The notes under the pieces are model-generated. The model worked only from the letters and a program-made list of their open reading frames with translations, made no database searches and was not told the origin of the DNA. Both the position numbers and the translations under genes were made by a program. A stretch of DNA of 47,233 nucleotides from assembly GCF_017614965.1 (NCBI RefSeq), contig NZ_WVUG01000031.1, positions 1 to 47,233 of the forward strand, given 5' to 3'. Every line of letters starts with the position of its first letter. Position 1 is the first letter of the stretch. This document shows positions 38,975-46,615 of this stretch, one piece after another. The DNA is from Streptomyces griseorubiginosus (GTDB lineage: Bacteria; Actinomycetota; Actinomycetes; Streptomycetales; Streptomycetaceae).

Positions 38975-40474
38975 GTGCACCGTCCCCACCCCGCGGAGAC
39001 CGAGGTCGCCGACGAGCTGGCCGCCGTGCGCCCCGGTCTGCTGCCACGGTACGACGCCGAGCTGTCCGGCGCCCGGGCGGCCGTGCTGACCCGGCTGTGG
39101 CGGGCCCTCGCCCATGAGCCGCTGCCGTGGATCGCGGGCCGGGAGCGGGGCCCGGACGGGCTCACCCTGCGTCTGGCCGACGGTCGCCGGCTGCACGGCC
39201 CGGCCGCGGACCCGTACGCGACCGCCGCGTACGTGAGCGCCGTACGGCTCGACGGTGTGACGTACGATCATCCGGCGCGGCTGATGACCGCCCTCGCGGT
39301 GCCGCACGGTGCCGACTTCGCGGCCGAGCTCGGGCACGGCGTGGCCTCGTTGGCGCTGTCGCGGGCCGGACAAGGACCGCGCGCCGACGAGTGGCCCGTC
39401 GCCGACTGGGAGTGGGAGCAGCGGGTGGTCGACGGGCATCCGTACCATCCGGGCTGCCGTTCCCGGCCCGGCTTCTCGGTGGCCGAGCAGCTCGCGTACG
39501 GGCCCGAGCACCGGCCCGTCGTGGAGCTGGGGACGGTTGCGGTGGCGGCGCGCGAGTGTCTGGTGACCGGCCAGTGGCCGGACGAACTGCGGGACGGGGG
39601 GCGGCTGTTGCTGCCGGTGCATCCGTGGCAGGCGGCGCATGTGCTGAAGGGGAGCTGCGAGGGGTGGCGCGCCGCGCACCCGTTGATGTCGCTGCGCACG
39701 CTCGCCCTGCCGGGCGGGCCGCACGTCAAGACCGCGCTGAGCGCCCGGCTGACGTCGTCGGTGCGGGACATCTCGGTCTACTCGGTGGGGCTTTCGGCCA
39801 CGCTGTCGTCGTTCGCCCGGTCGCTGGCCGCGCGCTCGGACGGTCTGCTGCACGTCACCCGCACGCTGGGCGCGGCCACGGCCGACTCGCCGGACCTCGC
39901 CGCCGTGCTGCGGGAGTCGCCGCAGACGTACGCGGCGACGGACAGCGGCGAGCGGGTGGTGCCGGTGGGGGCACTGGCCACCACCACGCTGCCCGAATCC
40001 CCCTCCTGGCTCGCCGACTTCACGCGTCTCACCCTCACCGTCGGCCTGCGCCTTCTGGAGCTGGGTGTGGCGCTCGAGGCGCACGGCCAGAACCTTCTGG
40101 TGGTCCTGTCCCGCACGGGTGCCCCGCTGCGGCTGGTCTACCGCGACCTCGCCGACATCCGGGTCAGCCCGGCCCGGCTGGCCGCAAACGGCATCCCGGT
40201 CCCGGAGTTGACCGGCCGGATCGTCACGGACGACGTGACGGCCCTGCGCCGCAAGCTGTTCGGCTCGCTGGTGGCGGGCGCCCTCGCCGGTACGGCGGGT
40301 TCGGCGCCGGCGCTGGGGGCCGCGCTGGAGAGGGCCGTACGGGACCTGCCGCGCACGCCCGATCTGGCCGCGCTGGTCGCGGAGCCACTGCCGACGAAGG
40401 CGCTGACGCTGATGCGGATGTCGCCGGGGGTGGCGGGTGATCAGTGGACCGGGCTGCCCAACCCGCTGCGCTGA
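38975..40474 (+). CDS. Second IucA/IucC-family NIS synthetase
   Basis: A 499-residue paralogue of the divergent enzyme: VVDGHPYHPGCRSRPGFS, LLLPVHPWQAAHVLKG, VKTALSARLTSSVRDISVYSVG broken over the ATP-grasp-like core, ALEAHGQNLLVVL and QWTGLPNPLR at the end. GTG start with GAGGAG 7 bases upstream. The 92-bp gap between the two genes contains no TTAGGTTAGGCTCACCTAA-like iron box. No siderophore exporter, receptor or amine-forming gene is nearby. Its stop lies 2 bp before a large inverted repeat. Confidence 0.88.
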   Translation: MHRPHPAETEVADELAAVRPGLLPRYDAELSGARAAVLTRLWRALAHEPLPWIAGRERGPDGLTLRLADGRRLHGPAADPYATAAYVSAVRLDGVTYDHPARLMTALAVPHGADFAAELGHGVASLALSRAGQGPRADEWPVADWEWEQRVVDGHPYHPGCRSRPGFSVAEQLAYGPEHRPVVELGTVAVAARECLVTGQWPDELRDGGRLLLPVHPWQAAHVLKGSCEGWRAAHPLMSLRTLALPGGPHVKTALSARLTSSVRDISVYSVGLSATLSSFARSLAARSDGLLHVTRTLGAATADSPDLAAVLRESPQTYAATDSGERVVPVGALATTTLPESPSWLADFTRLTLTVGLRLLELGVALEAHGQNLLVVLSRTGAPLRLVYRDLADIRVSPARLAANGIPVPELTGRIVTDDVTALRRKLFGSLVAGALAGTAGSAPALGAALERAVRDLPRTPDLAALVAEPLPTKALTLMRMSPGVAGDQWTGLPNPLR

Positions 40475-40476
40475 GC

Positions 40477-40538
40477 GGTGGTATGTGACATAGCACTGCG
40501 ATGCACTGTGCTTTCTCGGTGCTATGTCACATACCACC
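40477..40538. repeat. 20-bp perfect inverted repeat, each arm containing the palindrome TATGTnACATA
   Basis: Arms 40477-40496 and 40519-40538 are exact reverse complements, spacer 22 bp. Each arm contains an 11-bp palindrome of its own: TATGTGACATA (40482-40492) and TATGTCACATA (40523-40533), centres 41 bp apart. As RNA it would form a strong hairpin that could terminate the NIS gene; as DNA the twin palindromes, 10 bp before the -35 of the VWA operon, look like a regulator's double operator. Both may be true. Confidence 0.85.
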
Positions 40539-40547
40539 CCGCTCGTT

Positions 40548-40577
40548 TTGGATCACGGCCCGACTGATCAATAGGAT
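40548..40577 (+). promoter_or_regulatory. Promoter of the VWA operon, probably leaderless
   Basis: TTGGAT (40548-40553), 18-bp spacer, TAGGAT (40572-40577). Transcription would begin at about 40584, the A of the ATG, and there is no ribosome site. Good match to the main vegetative sigma factor consensus. Confidence 0.6.
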
Positions 40578-40583
40578 CCGCCG

Positions 40584-41855
40584 ATGATCAGAACACAACG
40601 GCTGGCGGCAGGAGTGTGCGCTCTGCTCGCCACCCTGGCGGCCGGGCTCGTCCTCCCGGCCGCGGCCCGTGCCGGCGAACCCACGGGCGAGGCCACGCCC
40701 AAGGTCGACCTCGTGCTCGACGTCAGTGGCTCCATGCGGACCCGGGACATCGACGGCGGGACCCGGATGGCGGCGGCGAAGCAGGCGTTCAACGAGGTGC
40801 TCGACGCCACGCCCGAGGAGGTCCAGCTCGGCATCCGCACGCTCGGCGCCAACTACCCGGGCAACGACCGGCAGACGGGCTGCAAGGACACCGCGCAGCT
40901 CTACCCGGTCAGCACCCTCGACCGCACCGAGGCCAAGACGGCCGTGGCGACCCTCTCGCCGACCGGCTGGACGCCGATCGGTCCGGCGCTGCTGAAGGCG
41001 GCCGACGACCTCGGCAGCGGTGCGGGCTCCAAGCGGATCGTGCTGATCACCGACGGCGAGGACACCTGCGCCCCGCTGGACCCGTGCGAGGTGGCGCGCG
41101 AGATCGCCGCCAAGGGCATCGGCACGACCATCGACACGCTCGGCCTGGTTCCCAGCACCAAGTTGAACAAGCAGCTCAGTTGTATCGCCGAGGCGACCGG
41201 CGGCACGTACACCTCGGTCGAGCACACCGACGAACTCACCGACAAGGTCAACCAGTTGGTGGACCGCGCGGCCGACCCGGTGGTGACGCCGGTGGCCACC
41301 GAGGGCGCCGGACGGTGCACGGACGCGCCGACCCTGAAGTCCGGTCTCTACACGGACCGCGAGGAGTTCGGGCAGGAGCGCTGGTACCGGGTGGACGTCC
41401 AGGCGGGGCAGGAGCTGCGCGCCTCGGTGAGCGTGGCGGCCGACCGCGCCGTCAGTCCCGCCTACGGGGCGCTGCTGCGGGCCGTCACCGTGCACGGCCG
41501 CGAGATCGTGCGCGGGGAGGCCGCGGGCGACGGGCGCACGGACGTCATCTCCACCGGGCTGCGCTATCCCAAGCCCGAACGGGACGACGACAGCGACAAA
41601 CCGGCCGCCGAGACGGTGTGCCTGCAGGTCACGAACTCCTTCTCGGCCGCCTCGGGCGTGAAGACCACCCCGGGCCTGCCGCTGGAGCTGACCGTCGACG
41701 TGGTCGACGGCCCCTCGCACGCGAGCGACGTGGCCTCCTTCGGGCTGGGCCGCGGCTGGTGGCTGCTCGGGCTGCTGGTGCTGGTCGGGTTCCTGGCCGG
41801 TCTGATCTGGGGCTGGCTGTCGCGCTGGCGGGTCGCGGTCTGGAGGACCAACTGA
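40584..41855 (+). CDS. Secreted/membrane-anchored von Willebrand factor A domain protein
   Basis: A 423-residue protein: signal peptide (1-30, cleavage after ARA), VWA domain (about 38-225) with the MIDAS motif DVSGSM, TGWTPIG and LITDGEDT, then a beta-rich extracellular region (about 235-390), and a single C-terminal helix (WWLLGLLVLVGFLAGLIWGW) with a basic cytoplasmic tail. It is type I topology, displayed outside the membrane and probably binding a protein partner through a metal ion. The partner is likely the next gene product, whose ATG overlaps this stop (TGATG). Confidence 0.9.
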   Translation: MIRTQRLAAGVCALLATLAAGLVLPAAARAGEPTGEATPKVDLVLDVSGSMRTRDIDGGTRMAAAKQAFNEVLDATPEEVQLGIRTLGANYPGNDRQTGCKDTAQLYPVSTLDRTEAKTAVATLSPTGWTPIGPALLKAADDLGSGAGSKRIVLITDGEDTCAPLDPCEVAREIAAKGIGTTIDTLGLVPSTKLNKQLSCIAEATGGTYTSVEHTDELTDKVNQLVDRAADPVVTPVATEGAGRCTDAPTLKSGLYTDREEFGQERWYRVDVQAGQELRASVSVAADRAVSPAYGALLRAVTVHGREIVRGEAAGDGRTDVISTGLRYPKPERDDDSDKPAAETVCLQVTNSFSAASGVKTTPGLPLELTVDVVDGPSHASDVASFGLGRGWWLLGLLVLVGFLAGLIWGWLSRWRVAVWRTN

Positions 41856-42667
41856 TGCGGATCACACGAGTGTTGAGCGCCACCCTGCTGGCCCTGGGGC
41901 TCGCGGCGGGCCCCGCGGCGGCCGACTCCTCGCCGTCGCCCTCGGCGTCCTCCTCGGACGGCGGCGCGCCGACCACGGCGGGCACGTCGTTCCGTACGGC
42001 GGCCGAGATCGACCAGGGACAGCGGGCCACCGCGAGCGCCTCCACGGGCGACTACCTGTACTGGTCCTTCCCCGCGGACGCCGGTCAGCGGCCCACCGTC
42101 AAGGCGACGGTGAAACTGCCCGGCACGCACGCGGCCCAGACCTGGCAGATCGACGTGTACGACGGACTGCGCCGCCGCCAGGCCTGCCAGTACGGCGCGC
42201 AGACGCGCACGGCGGAGCGGGGCGCCGCGTCGGTCGACCTGGCCTGCGTGCTGCGTACGGTCCGTGCCTGGTCGGAGCCGTGGGCGAACGACCCGCTGCC
42301 CGGCACGTACTACGTCCGGCTGACGGTGGTGAACCTGACCACGGCCGACCTCGGCCAGCCGATCGAGGCCTCCCTCCAGGTCGGCTCGAAGGACATCGGC
42401 GGCTCGGCGGCGGTCGACGGCTCGCTGGCGAAGCCCCTGGTGCCGGGGATCGCCGTGTCGTCCAAGTCCGAGGCGGACGACGGCGGTTCGTCGAAGCCGG
42501 CGGTGCTGTCCGGCATCGAGCCCGAGGACGGCTGGTCGTCCGGCTGGTGGTCCGACCGGTGGGTGTGGACCGGGGTGGGCGCGATCCTGGCCGCCCTCGC
42601 GGGGATCGGCGGCTACACGCTGACACGGGGCGCGGGCCGGCCCACGCGGGTGCCGCCGGGAGCCTGA
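41855..42667 (+). CDS. Exported membrane-anchored protein, partner of the VWA protein
   Basis: A 270-residue protein of unknown function. Signal peptide 1-23 (cleavage after AAA), a Ser/Pro/Gly-rich stretch (about 25-45), a beta-type domain (about 46-190: FRTAAEIDQGQRATASAS, DYLYWSFPADAGQRPTVKA, YYVRLTVVNLTTADLG), a flexible Ser/Gly region, then a C-terminal helix (WVWTGVGAILAALAGIGGYTL) and basic tail. The domain order mirrors the extracellular part of the VWA protein, so the two may form one surface complex. Cotranscribed with it, TGATG overlap. Confidence 0.75.
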   Translation: MRITRVLSATLLALGLAAGPAAADSSPSPSASSSDGGAPTTAGTSFRTAAEIDQGQRATASASTGDYLYWSFPADAGQRPTVKATVKLPGTHAAQTWQIDVYDGLRRRQACQYGAQTRTAERGAASVDLACVLRTVRAWSEPWANDPLPGTYYVRLTVVNLTTADLGQPIEASLQVGSKDIGGSAAVDGSLAKPLVPGIAVSSKSEADDGGSSKPAVLSGIEPEDGWSSGWWSDRWVWTGVGAILAALAGIGGYTLTRGAGRPTRVPPGA

Positions 42668-42676
42668 CGGTACGTC

Positions 42677-42710
42677 AAGGGGCCCACCGTGCCGCCACGG
42701 TGGGCCCCTT
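42677..42710. terminator. Bidirectional terminator hairpin
   Basis: AAGGGGCCCACCGTG and CACGGTGGGCCCCTT form a perfect 15-bp stem with loop CCGC in the 45-bp gap between the convergent VWA operon and HxlR gene. Confidence 0.88.
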
Positions 42711-42712
42711 CG

Positions 42713-43339
42713 TCATGCCTCCCTCAGCCCCTTCGCGAGGGTGCCGTCACCGGTCACGGTGACCCGCCCGTCCCGTACCGCGTCGGTGAGCGTCACCTCC
42801 CCGCGTGCCAGGGCCGCGCAGGTCTCCGCGTCGAGCACGAGCCGCGCGTCCGGGTCGCCGGGAGCGGGTCCGTCGCCGTACACCGGGCCGTCCTCGGCCC
42901 CGACGTACAGGTGGAAGTCGCCTTCCTCCAGCCGTACTTCGACCAGCCCCTCCCCCTCCAGGGCACGCAGCAGGGGCAGCGCGAACCAGTGGGCGCGCAG
43001 GGCGTCCGTGGGCCGCCGGTCGCCGAGCTCCTCCTGCCCCCACAGGCTCAGCGCCTGCAGCACGGGCAGCAACTCGCGTCCCCGGGCCGTGAGTTCGTAG
43101 ACGTACGCCGCTCCGGGCGGGGGCAGCCGGCGCCTGCTCGTCAGTCCGTCCCGCTCCATGTCCTTCAGCCGGGAGGCGAGGACGTCCGTGCTCACGCCCG
43201 GCAGGTCCGCGTGGAGGTCCGTGTAGCGGCGGGGTCCGGCCAGCAGCTCCCGGACGATCAGCAGGGTCCAGCGGTCGCCCACCAGATCCAGGGCACGGGC
43301 TGCGGAACAGTACTGGTCGTAGCTTCGGCGAGGTGACAT
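42713..43339 (-). CDS. HxlR-family regulator with C-terminal SCP2-like domain
   Basis: A 208-residue regulator. The N-terminal winged helix (5-100) has the HxlR pattern CSAARALDLVGDRWTLLIVR, RRYTDLHADLPGVSTDVLAS and YELTARGRELLPVLQAL. The C-terminal part (about 110-205), with LVLDAETCAALARGEVTLTD, resembles an SCP2-type lipid-binding domain and may sense a ligand. The ATG has no ribosome site, but TAGACT (minus strand, 43348-43353) puts a leaderless start there. Divergent from the aminotransferase gene, with two matching palindromes between them. Confidence 0.88.
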   Translation of the reverse strand: MSPRRSYDQYCSAARALDLVGDRWTLLIVRELLAGPRRYTDLHADLPGVSTDVLASRLKDMERDGLTSRRRLPPPGAAYVYELTARGRELLPVLQALSLWGQEELGDRRPTDALRAHWFALPLLRALEGEGLVEVRLEEGDFHLYVGAEDGPVYGDGPAPGDPDARLVLDAETCAALARGEVTLTDAVRDGRVTVTGDGTLAKGLREA

Positions 43340-43361
43340 GCGACGCAGTCTAGACAGGTTG

Positions 43362-43396
43362 TTGGACTTTCCAAGCTCGAACTTGGTAAAACCAAG
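43362..43396. promoter_or_regulatory. Twin palindromes TTGG-N5-CCAA between HxlR and aminotransferase genes
   Basis: TTGG-ACTTT-CCAA (43362-43374) and CTTGG-TAAAA-CCAAG (43382-43396), centres 21 bp apart, so on the same helix face. On the minus strand TTGGAA within the first site and TAGACT (43348-43353) form a promoter for the HxlR gene. Probably its own operator. Confidence 0.6.
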
Positions 43397-43426
43397 CAAC
43401 ACACGAAAGCGGAGGGGCGAGCGAGC

Positions 43427-44635
43427 ATGGAGTTCCGGCAGTCGAACAAGCTCAGCGAGGTCTGCTACGAGATCCGCGGACCGGTGATCGAGCACGCCAA
43501 CGCGCTGGAGGAGGCGGGCCACAGCGTGCTGCGCCTGAACACCGGCAACCCCGCGCTCTTCGGCTTCGAGGCGCCGGAGGAGATCCTCCAGGACATGATC
43601 CGGATGCTCCCCCAGGCGCACGGCTACACCGACTCCCGCGGCATCCTCTCCGCCCGCCGCGCGGTCGCCCAGCGCTACCAGACCCTCGGCCTGGAGGTCG
43701 GCGTCGACGACGTCTTCCTCGGCAACGGCGTCTCCGAGCTGGTCTCCATGGCCGTACAGGCGCTGGTCGAGGACGGCGACGAGATCCTGATCCCCGCACC
43801 CGACTTCCCGCTGTGGACGGCGGTGACAACGCTCGCCGGGGGCAAGGCCGTTCACTACCTCTGCGACGAACAGGCCGACTGGTACCCGGACCTGGCGGAC
43901 ATGGAGTCGAAGATCACCGGCCGCACCAAGGCCGTCGTGATCATCAACCCCAACAACCCCACCGGCGCGGTCTATCCGAAGGAGATCGTCGAGGGCATCC
44001 TCGACCTGGCCCGCCGCCACGGTCTGATGGTCTTCGCCGACGAGATCTACGACCAGATCCTCTACGACGACGCCGTGCACCACTGCGCCGCGGCCCTCGC
44101 CCCCGACCTGGTCGTGCTCACCTTCTGCGGGCTGTCGAAGACGTACCGGGTGGCCGGCTTCCGCTCGGGCTGGCTGGTGGTCACCGGCCCGAAGCAGCAC
44201 GCCCGCGACTACCTGGAGGGCCTGACCATGCTGGCCTCCATGCGGCTGTGCGCCAACGCGCCCGCCCAGTACGCCATCCAGGCCGCGCTCGGCGGCCGCC
44301 AGTCCATCCGCGAGCTGACCACCCCGGGCGGGCGGCTGCACGAACAGCGCAACGTCGCCTGGGAGAAGCTCAACGAGATCCCCGGGGTGTCCTGCGTGAA
44401 GCCCAAGGGCGCGCTGTACGCGTTCCCTCGGATCGATCCGAAGGTGCACAAGATCCACGACGACGAGAGGTTCGTCCTGGACCTGCTGCTGCGGGAGAAG
44501 ATCCAGGTGGTCCAGGGCACGGGCTTCAACTGGCCGACCCCCGACCACTTCCGTATTCTCACCCTCCCCCACGCGGAGGACCTGGAGGCAGCCATCGGGC
44601 GGATCGGACGGTTCCTGAGCGGGTACCGGCAGTAG
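43427..44635 (+). CDS. PLP-dependent aminotransferase, alanine aminotransferase AlaA-like
   Basis: A 402-residue fold-type I (class I/II) aminotransferase, cytoplasmic. Landmarks: NTGNPALFGFEAPEEILQDM, GYTDSRGILSARRAVAQRY, FLGNGVSELVSMAVQALVEDG, INPNNPTGAVYPKE, FADEIYDQILYDD, and the PLP Schiff-base Lys in CGLSKTYRVAGFRSGW. The pattern matches the AlaA/YfbQ group (glutamate-pyruvate transamination). GGAGGGGCGAG precedes the ATG. Divergent from the HxlR regulator, which probably controls it. Confidence 0.9.
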   Translation: MEFRQSNKLSEVCYEIRGPVIEHANALEEAGHSVLRLNTGNPALFGFEAPEEILQDMIRMLPQAHGYTDSRGILSARRAVAQRYQTLGLEVGVDDVFLGNGVSELVSMAVQALVEDGDEILIPAPDFPLWTAVTTLAGGKAVHYLCDEQADWYPDLADMESKITGRTKAVVIINPNNPTGAVYPKEIVEGILDLARRHGLMVFADEIYDQILYDDAVHHCAAALAPDLVVLTFCGLSKTYRVAGFRSGWLVVTGPKQHARDYLEGLTMLASMRLCANAPAQYAIQAALGGRQSIRELTTPGGRLHEQRNVAWEKLNEIPGVSCVKPKGALYAFPRIDPKVHKIHDDERFVLDLLLREKIQVVQGTGFNWPTPDHFRILTLPHAEDLEAAIGRIGRFLSGYRQ

Positions 44636-44666
44636 CCCAACAGGCGGACACCGGCGGTATCGGCCA

Positions 44667-44746
44667 TGGCTCACCGGGCGATACCGGCTGAACCGCCGTG
44701 GCTCACCGGGCGGACACCGGCTGAACCGCCTGTGGCTCACCGGGCG
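44667..44746 (+). repeat. Three direct repeats of TGGCTCACCGGGCG
   Basis: Exact 14-bp cores at 44667-44680, 44699-44712 and 44733-44746 (32 and 34 bp apart), separated by near-copies of GACACCGGCTGAACCGCC. They fill the gap between the aminotransferase and phosphatase genes. Function unknown. Confidence 0.85.
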
Positions 44747-44776
44747 CACGCGGCGCCGGGCTCCTAGCCTGGTCGC

Positions 44777-45376
44777 ATGGGTGACGTCTTCCTCGTCCGG
44801 CACGGTGAGACCGAGTGGTCGCGGTCCGGACGGCACACCGGGTCGAGCGACGTTCCGCTGACCGAGCGGGGGCGGGAGGAGGCGCGGCGACTGGTGCCGC
44901 TGATCCGCTCGCACCGCATCGCGGCCGCGTTCGTCAGCCCCCTGCAGCGGGCCCGCGACACGGCCGAGCTGATCGGGCTGCGGGACGTGCGGGTGGACCC
45001 GGATCTGCGGGAGTGGGACTACGGTGCCTACGAGGGCGTCACGACCCCCGACATCCAGCGCGAGCGGCCCGGGTGGTTCCTGTTCACGGACGGGGTGGCG
45101 CCCGGGCCGCCGGAGCACCCCGGGGAGACCCCAGAGCAGGTCGGGGCGCGCGCGGACCGGGTGCTGGCCAGGGTGGACGCGGCCCTCGCGGACACCGAGG
45201 GCGCCGTGGTGCTCGTGGCGCACGGGCACGTCCTGCGGGTCCTGACCGCCCGGCGGCTCGGTCTGCCGCCGTCGGGCGGGGCGCTGTTCCAGCTCGCGAC
45301 CGGGACACTGTGCCGACTGGGTACGGAGCACGGGCGGCCGGTGATCGCGGGCTGGAACATCCGGCCGGGGCAGTAG
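44777..45376 (+). CDS. Histidine phosphatase superfamily protein (phosphoglycerate mutase-like)
   Basis: A 199-residue phosphatase. The phospho-acceptor motif LVRHGETEWSRSGRHTG (6-22, RHG with catalytic His9) opens the protein; SPLQRARDTAELIG and VVLVAHGHVLRVLTARRLG (second catalytic His) complete the site. Cytoplasmic; substrate unknown, as for many such acid-phosphatase-like proteins. No ribosome site is seen, but TAGCCT (44764-44769) is 7 bases before the ATG, so the mRNA may be leaderless. Confidence 0.92.
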   Translation: MGDVFLVRHGETEWSRSGRHTGSSDVPLTERGREEARRLVPLIRSHRIAAAFVSPLQRARDTAELIGLRDVRVDPDLREWDYGAYEGVTTPDIQRERPGWFLFTDGVAPGPPEHPGETPEQVGARADRVLARVDAALADTEGAVVLVAHGHVLRVLTARRLGLPPSGGALFQLATGTLCRLGTEHGRPVIAGWNIRPGQ

Positions 45377-45497
45377 CGGCGCCCGGCAGGCACGCCGTTG
45401 TCAGACCCCCGTCGTAGTCTTCGAATGAGCCGAACGCACCAGGTGGGGGCGGGGTGCGTGGCCGTCGAGGACGTTCCGCGCCGGGAGGGAGCACGCC

Positions 45498-46121
45498 GTG
45501 ACACGACCGCCGACCGCCGCACAGCGGCGTGTCATCGACGCCGCCGATCCCGTCACCGGGCGGCTGAGGGGCACGGAGGCGCAGCTCGCGGCCCTGGTGA
45601 AGCGCGGGCTGGCCTTCCGGCACCCGCGGCCGCCGCACGACCACTTCCTGACCCCGGCCGGCCATCGGATACGGGAGTCGGAGGAACCCCGGGCGCCGGT
45701 CGAGGCGGAGGCGCCCGCCACCGGGGTGTTCGCGGCGCGGGTCGGCGGCGAGGGGTCTCCGGCGGACGGGCCCGGCCGCTCGCGGGAGGTGCACAGCGCC
45801 TGGCAGGGGCTGCTGGAGCTGCGCCGGATGACCAACCGGGACGGGGCGACGCACCGGCCGTGCGGCTGGGAGCGGTCGCATCTGGTGCAGGCCGCGGCGC
45901 TCGCCCTGGAAGCGGCGGGCCACCGGCCCGCGACCGGGGACGGTCCGGGATACCGGGTGCGGACGACCCCGCAGCCGGAGGCGGTCGCCGTGCACGAGCC
46001 GGACACCGGGTCGCTGCGGGCCTGCGCGGGGACGCTGGAGCGGGCCGGCTGGCAGGTCAGCGAGCACAACGACCCACGCGCGGGCACCCGTTATCTGCTG
46101 GCGTCGCCTCGCCGCGCGTAG
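45498..46121 (+). CDS. Hypothetical protein, Arg/Pro-rich, unknown function
   Basis: A 207-residue protein from GTG 45498, with GGGAGGGAG upstream. The N-terminus (AAQRRVIDAADPVTGRLRGT, ALVKRGLAFRHPRPPHDHFLTPAGHRIRE split by loops) resembles a small winged-helix-like region, with TPAGHRIRE as in MarR-type wings. The C-terminal half (HLVQAAALALEAAGH, AGTLERAGWQVSEHND, TRYLLASPR) looks like an alpha/beta fold. I do not recognise a family. It lies on the same strand as the downstream thioesterase gene, 65 bp away. Confidence 0.6.
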   Translation: MTRPPTAAQRRVIDAADPVTGRLRGTEAQLAALVKRGLAFRHPRPPHDHFLTPAGHRIRESEEPRAPVEAEAPATGVFAARVGGEGSPADGPGRSREVHSAWQGLLELRRMTNRDGATHRPCGWERSHLVQAAALALEAAGHRPATGDGPGYRVRTTPQPEAVAVHEPDTGSLRACAGTLERAGWQVSEHNDPRAGTRYLLASPRRA

Positions 46122-46186
46122 GACGGCATGCCAAGATCGGTCGGTCACATCGTCCAACTGTGCGAGCCGTACGAGGAGAGGAAGCA

Positions 46187-46609
46187 GTGAGCGAACCGTT
46201 TTCCGTCCCGGTGACCGTGCGCGGGTACGAGACCGACGTACAGGGTCACCTCAACCAGGCCGTCTATCTCAACTACGCGGAACACGCCCGATGGTCGTTA
46301 CTGCGGGCGGCCGGGATCAGCCAGGCGGAGCTGATCGGCAGAGGCGTCGGCCCGGTGGCCCTGGAGACGACCATCCGCTACCTGCGGGAGCTGATCGCCG
46401 GCGACGAGGTCCGGGTGACGTGCGCGTTCGCCTGGTCCGAGGGCAAGACGTTCCGCATCGAGCAGACCATCCGCAAGGCGGACGGCACGGTGGCGGCCGA
46501 GATCACGGCGGTCGGCGGGATCATGGACCTGGAGCAGCGCCGGCTGGTCCCCGAACCGCGGAAGCTCTTCGAGGAGTTGGCGACGGACCCGAGCGTGTTC
46601 GGCTTCTGA
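46187..46609 (+). CDS. Acyl-CoA thioesterase, 4HBT/YbgC-like hot-dog
   Basis: A 140-residue hot-dog thioesterase. The signature VQGHLNQAVYLNYAEHARW (19-37) has the aligned catalytic position of 4-hydroxybenzoyl-CoA thioesterases (Asp replaced by Gln or Asn as in some FadM-type members), and YLRELIAGDEVRVTCAF and FRIEQTIRKADGTVAAE follow. It should hydrolyse acyl-CoA or acyl-ACP. GGAGAGGAAG precedes the GTG. It is about 9 kb from the PKS operon, so a role in product release is possible but not supported by linkage. Confidence 0.85.
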   Translation: MSEPFSVPVTVRGYETDVQGHLNQAVYLNYAEHARWSLLRAAGISQAELIGRGVGPVALETTIRYLRELIAGDEVRVTCAFAWSEGKTFRIEQTIRKADGTVAAEITAVGGIMDLEQRRLVPEPRKLFEELATDPSVFGF

Positions 46610-46615
46610 GCCTGC

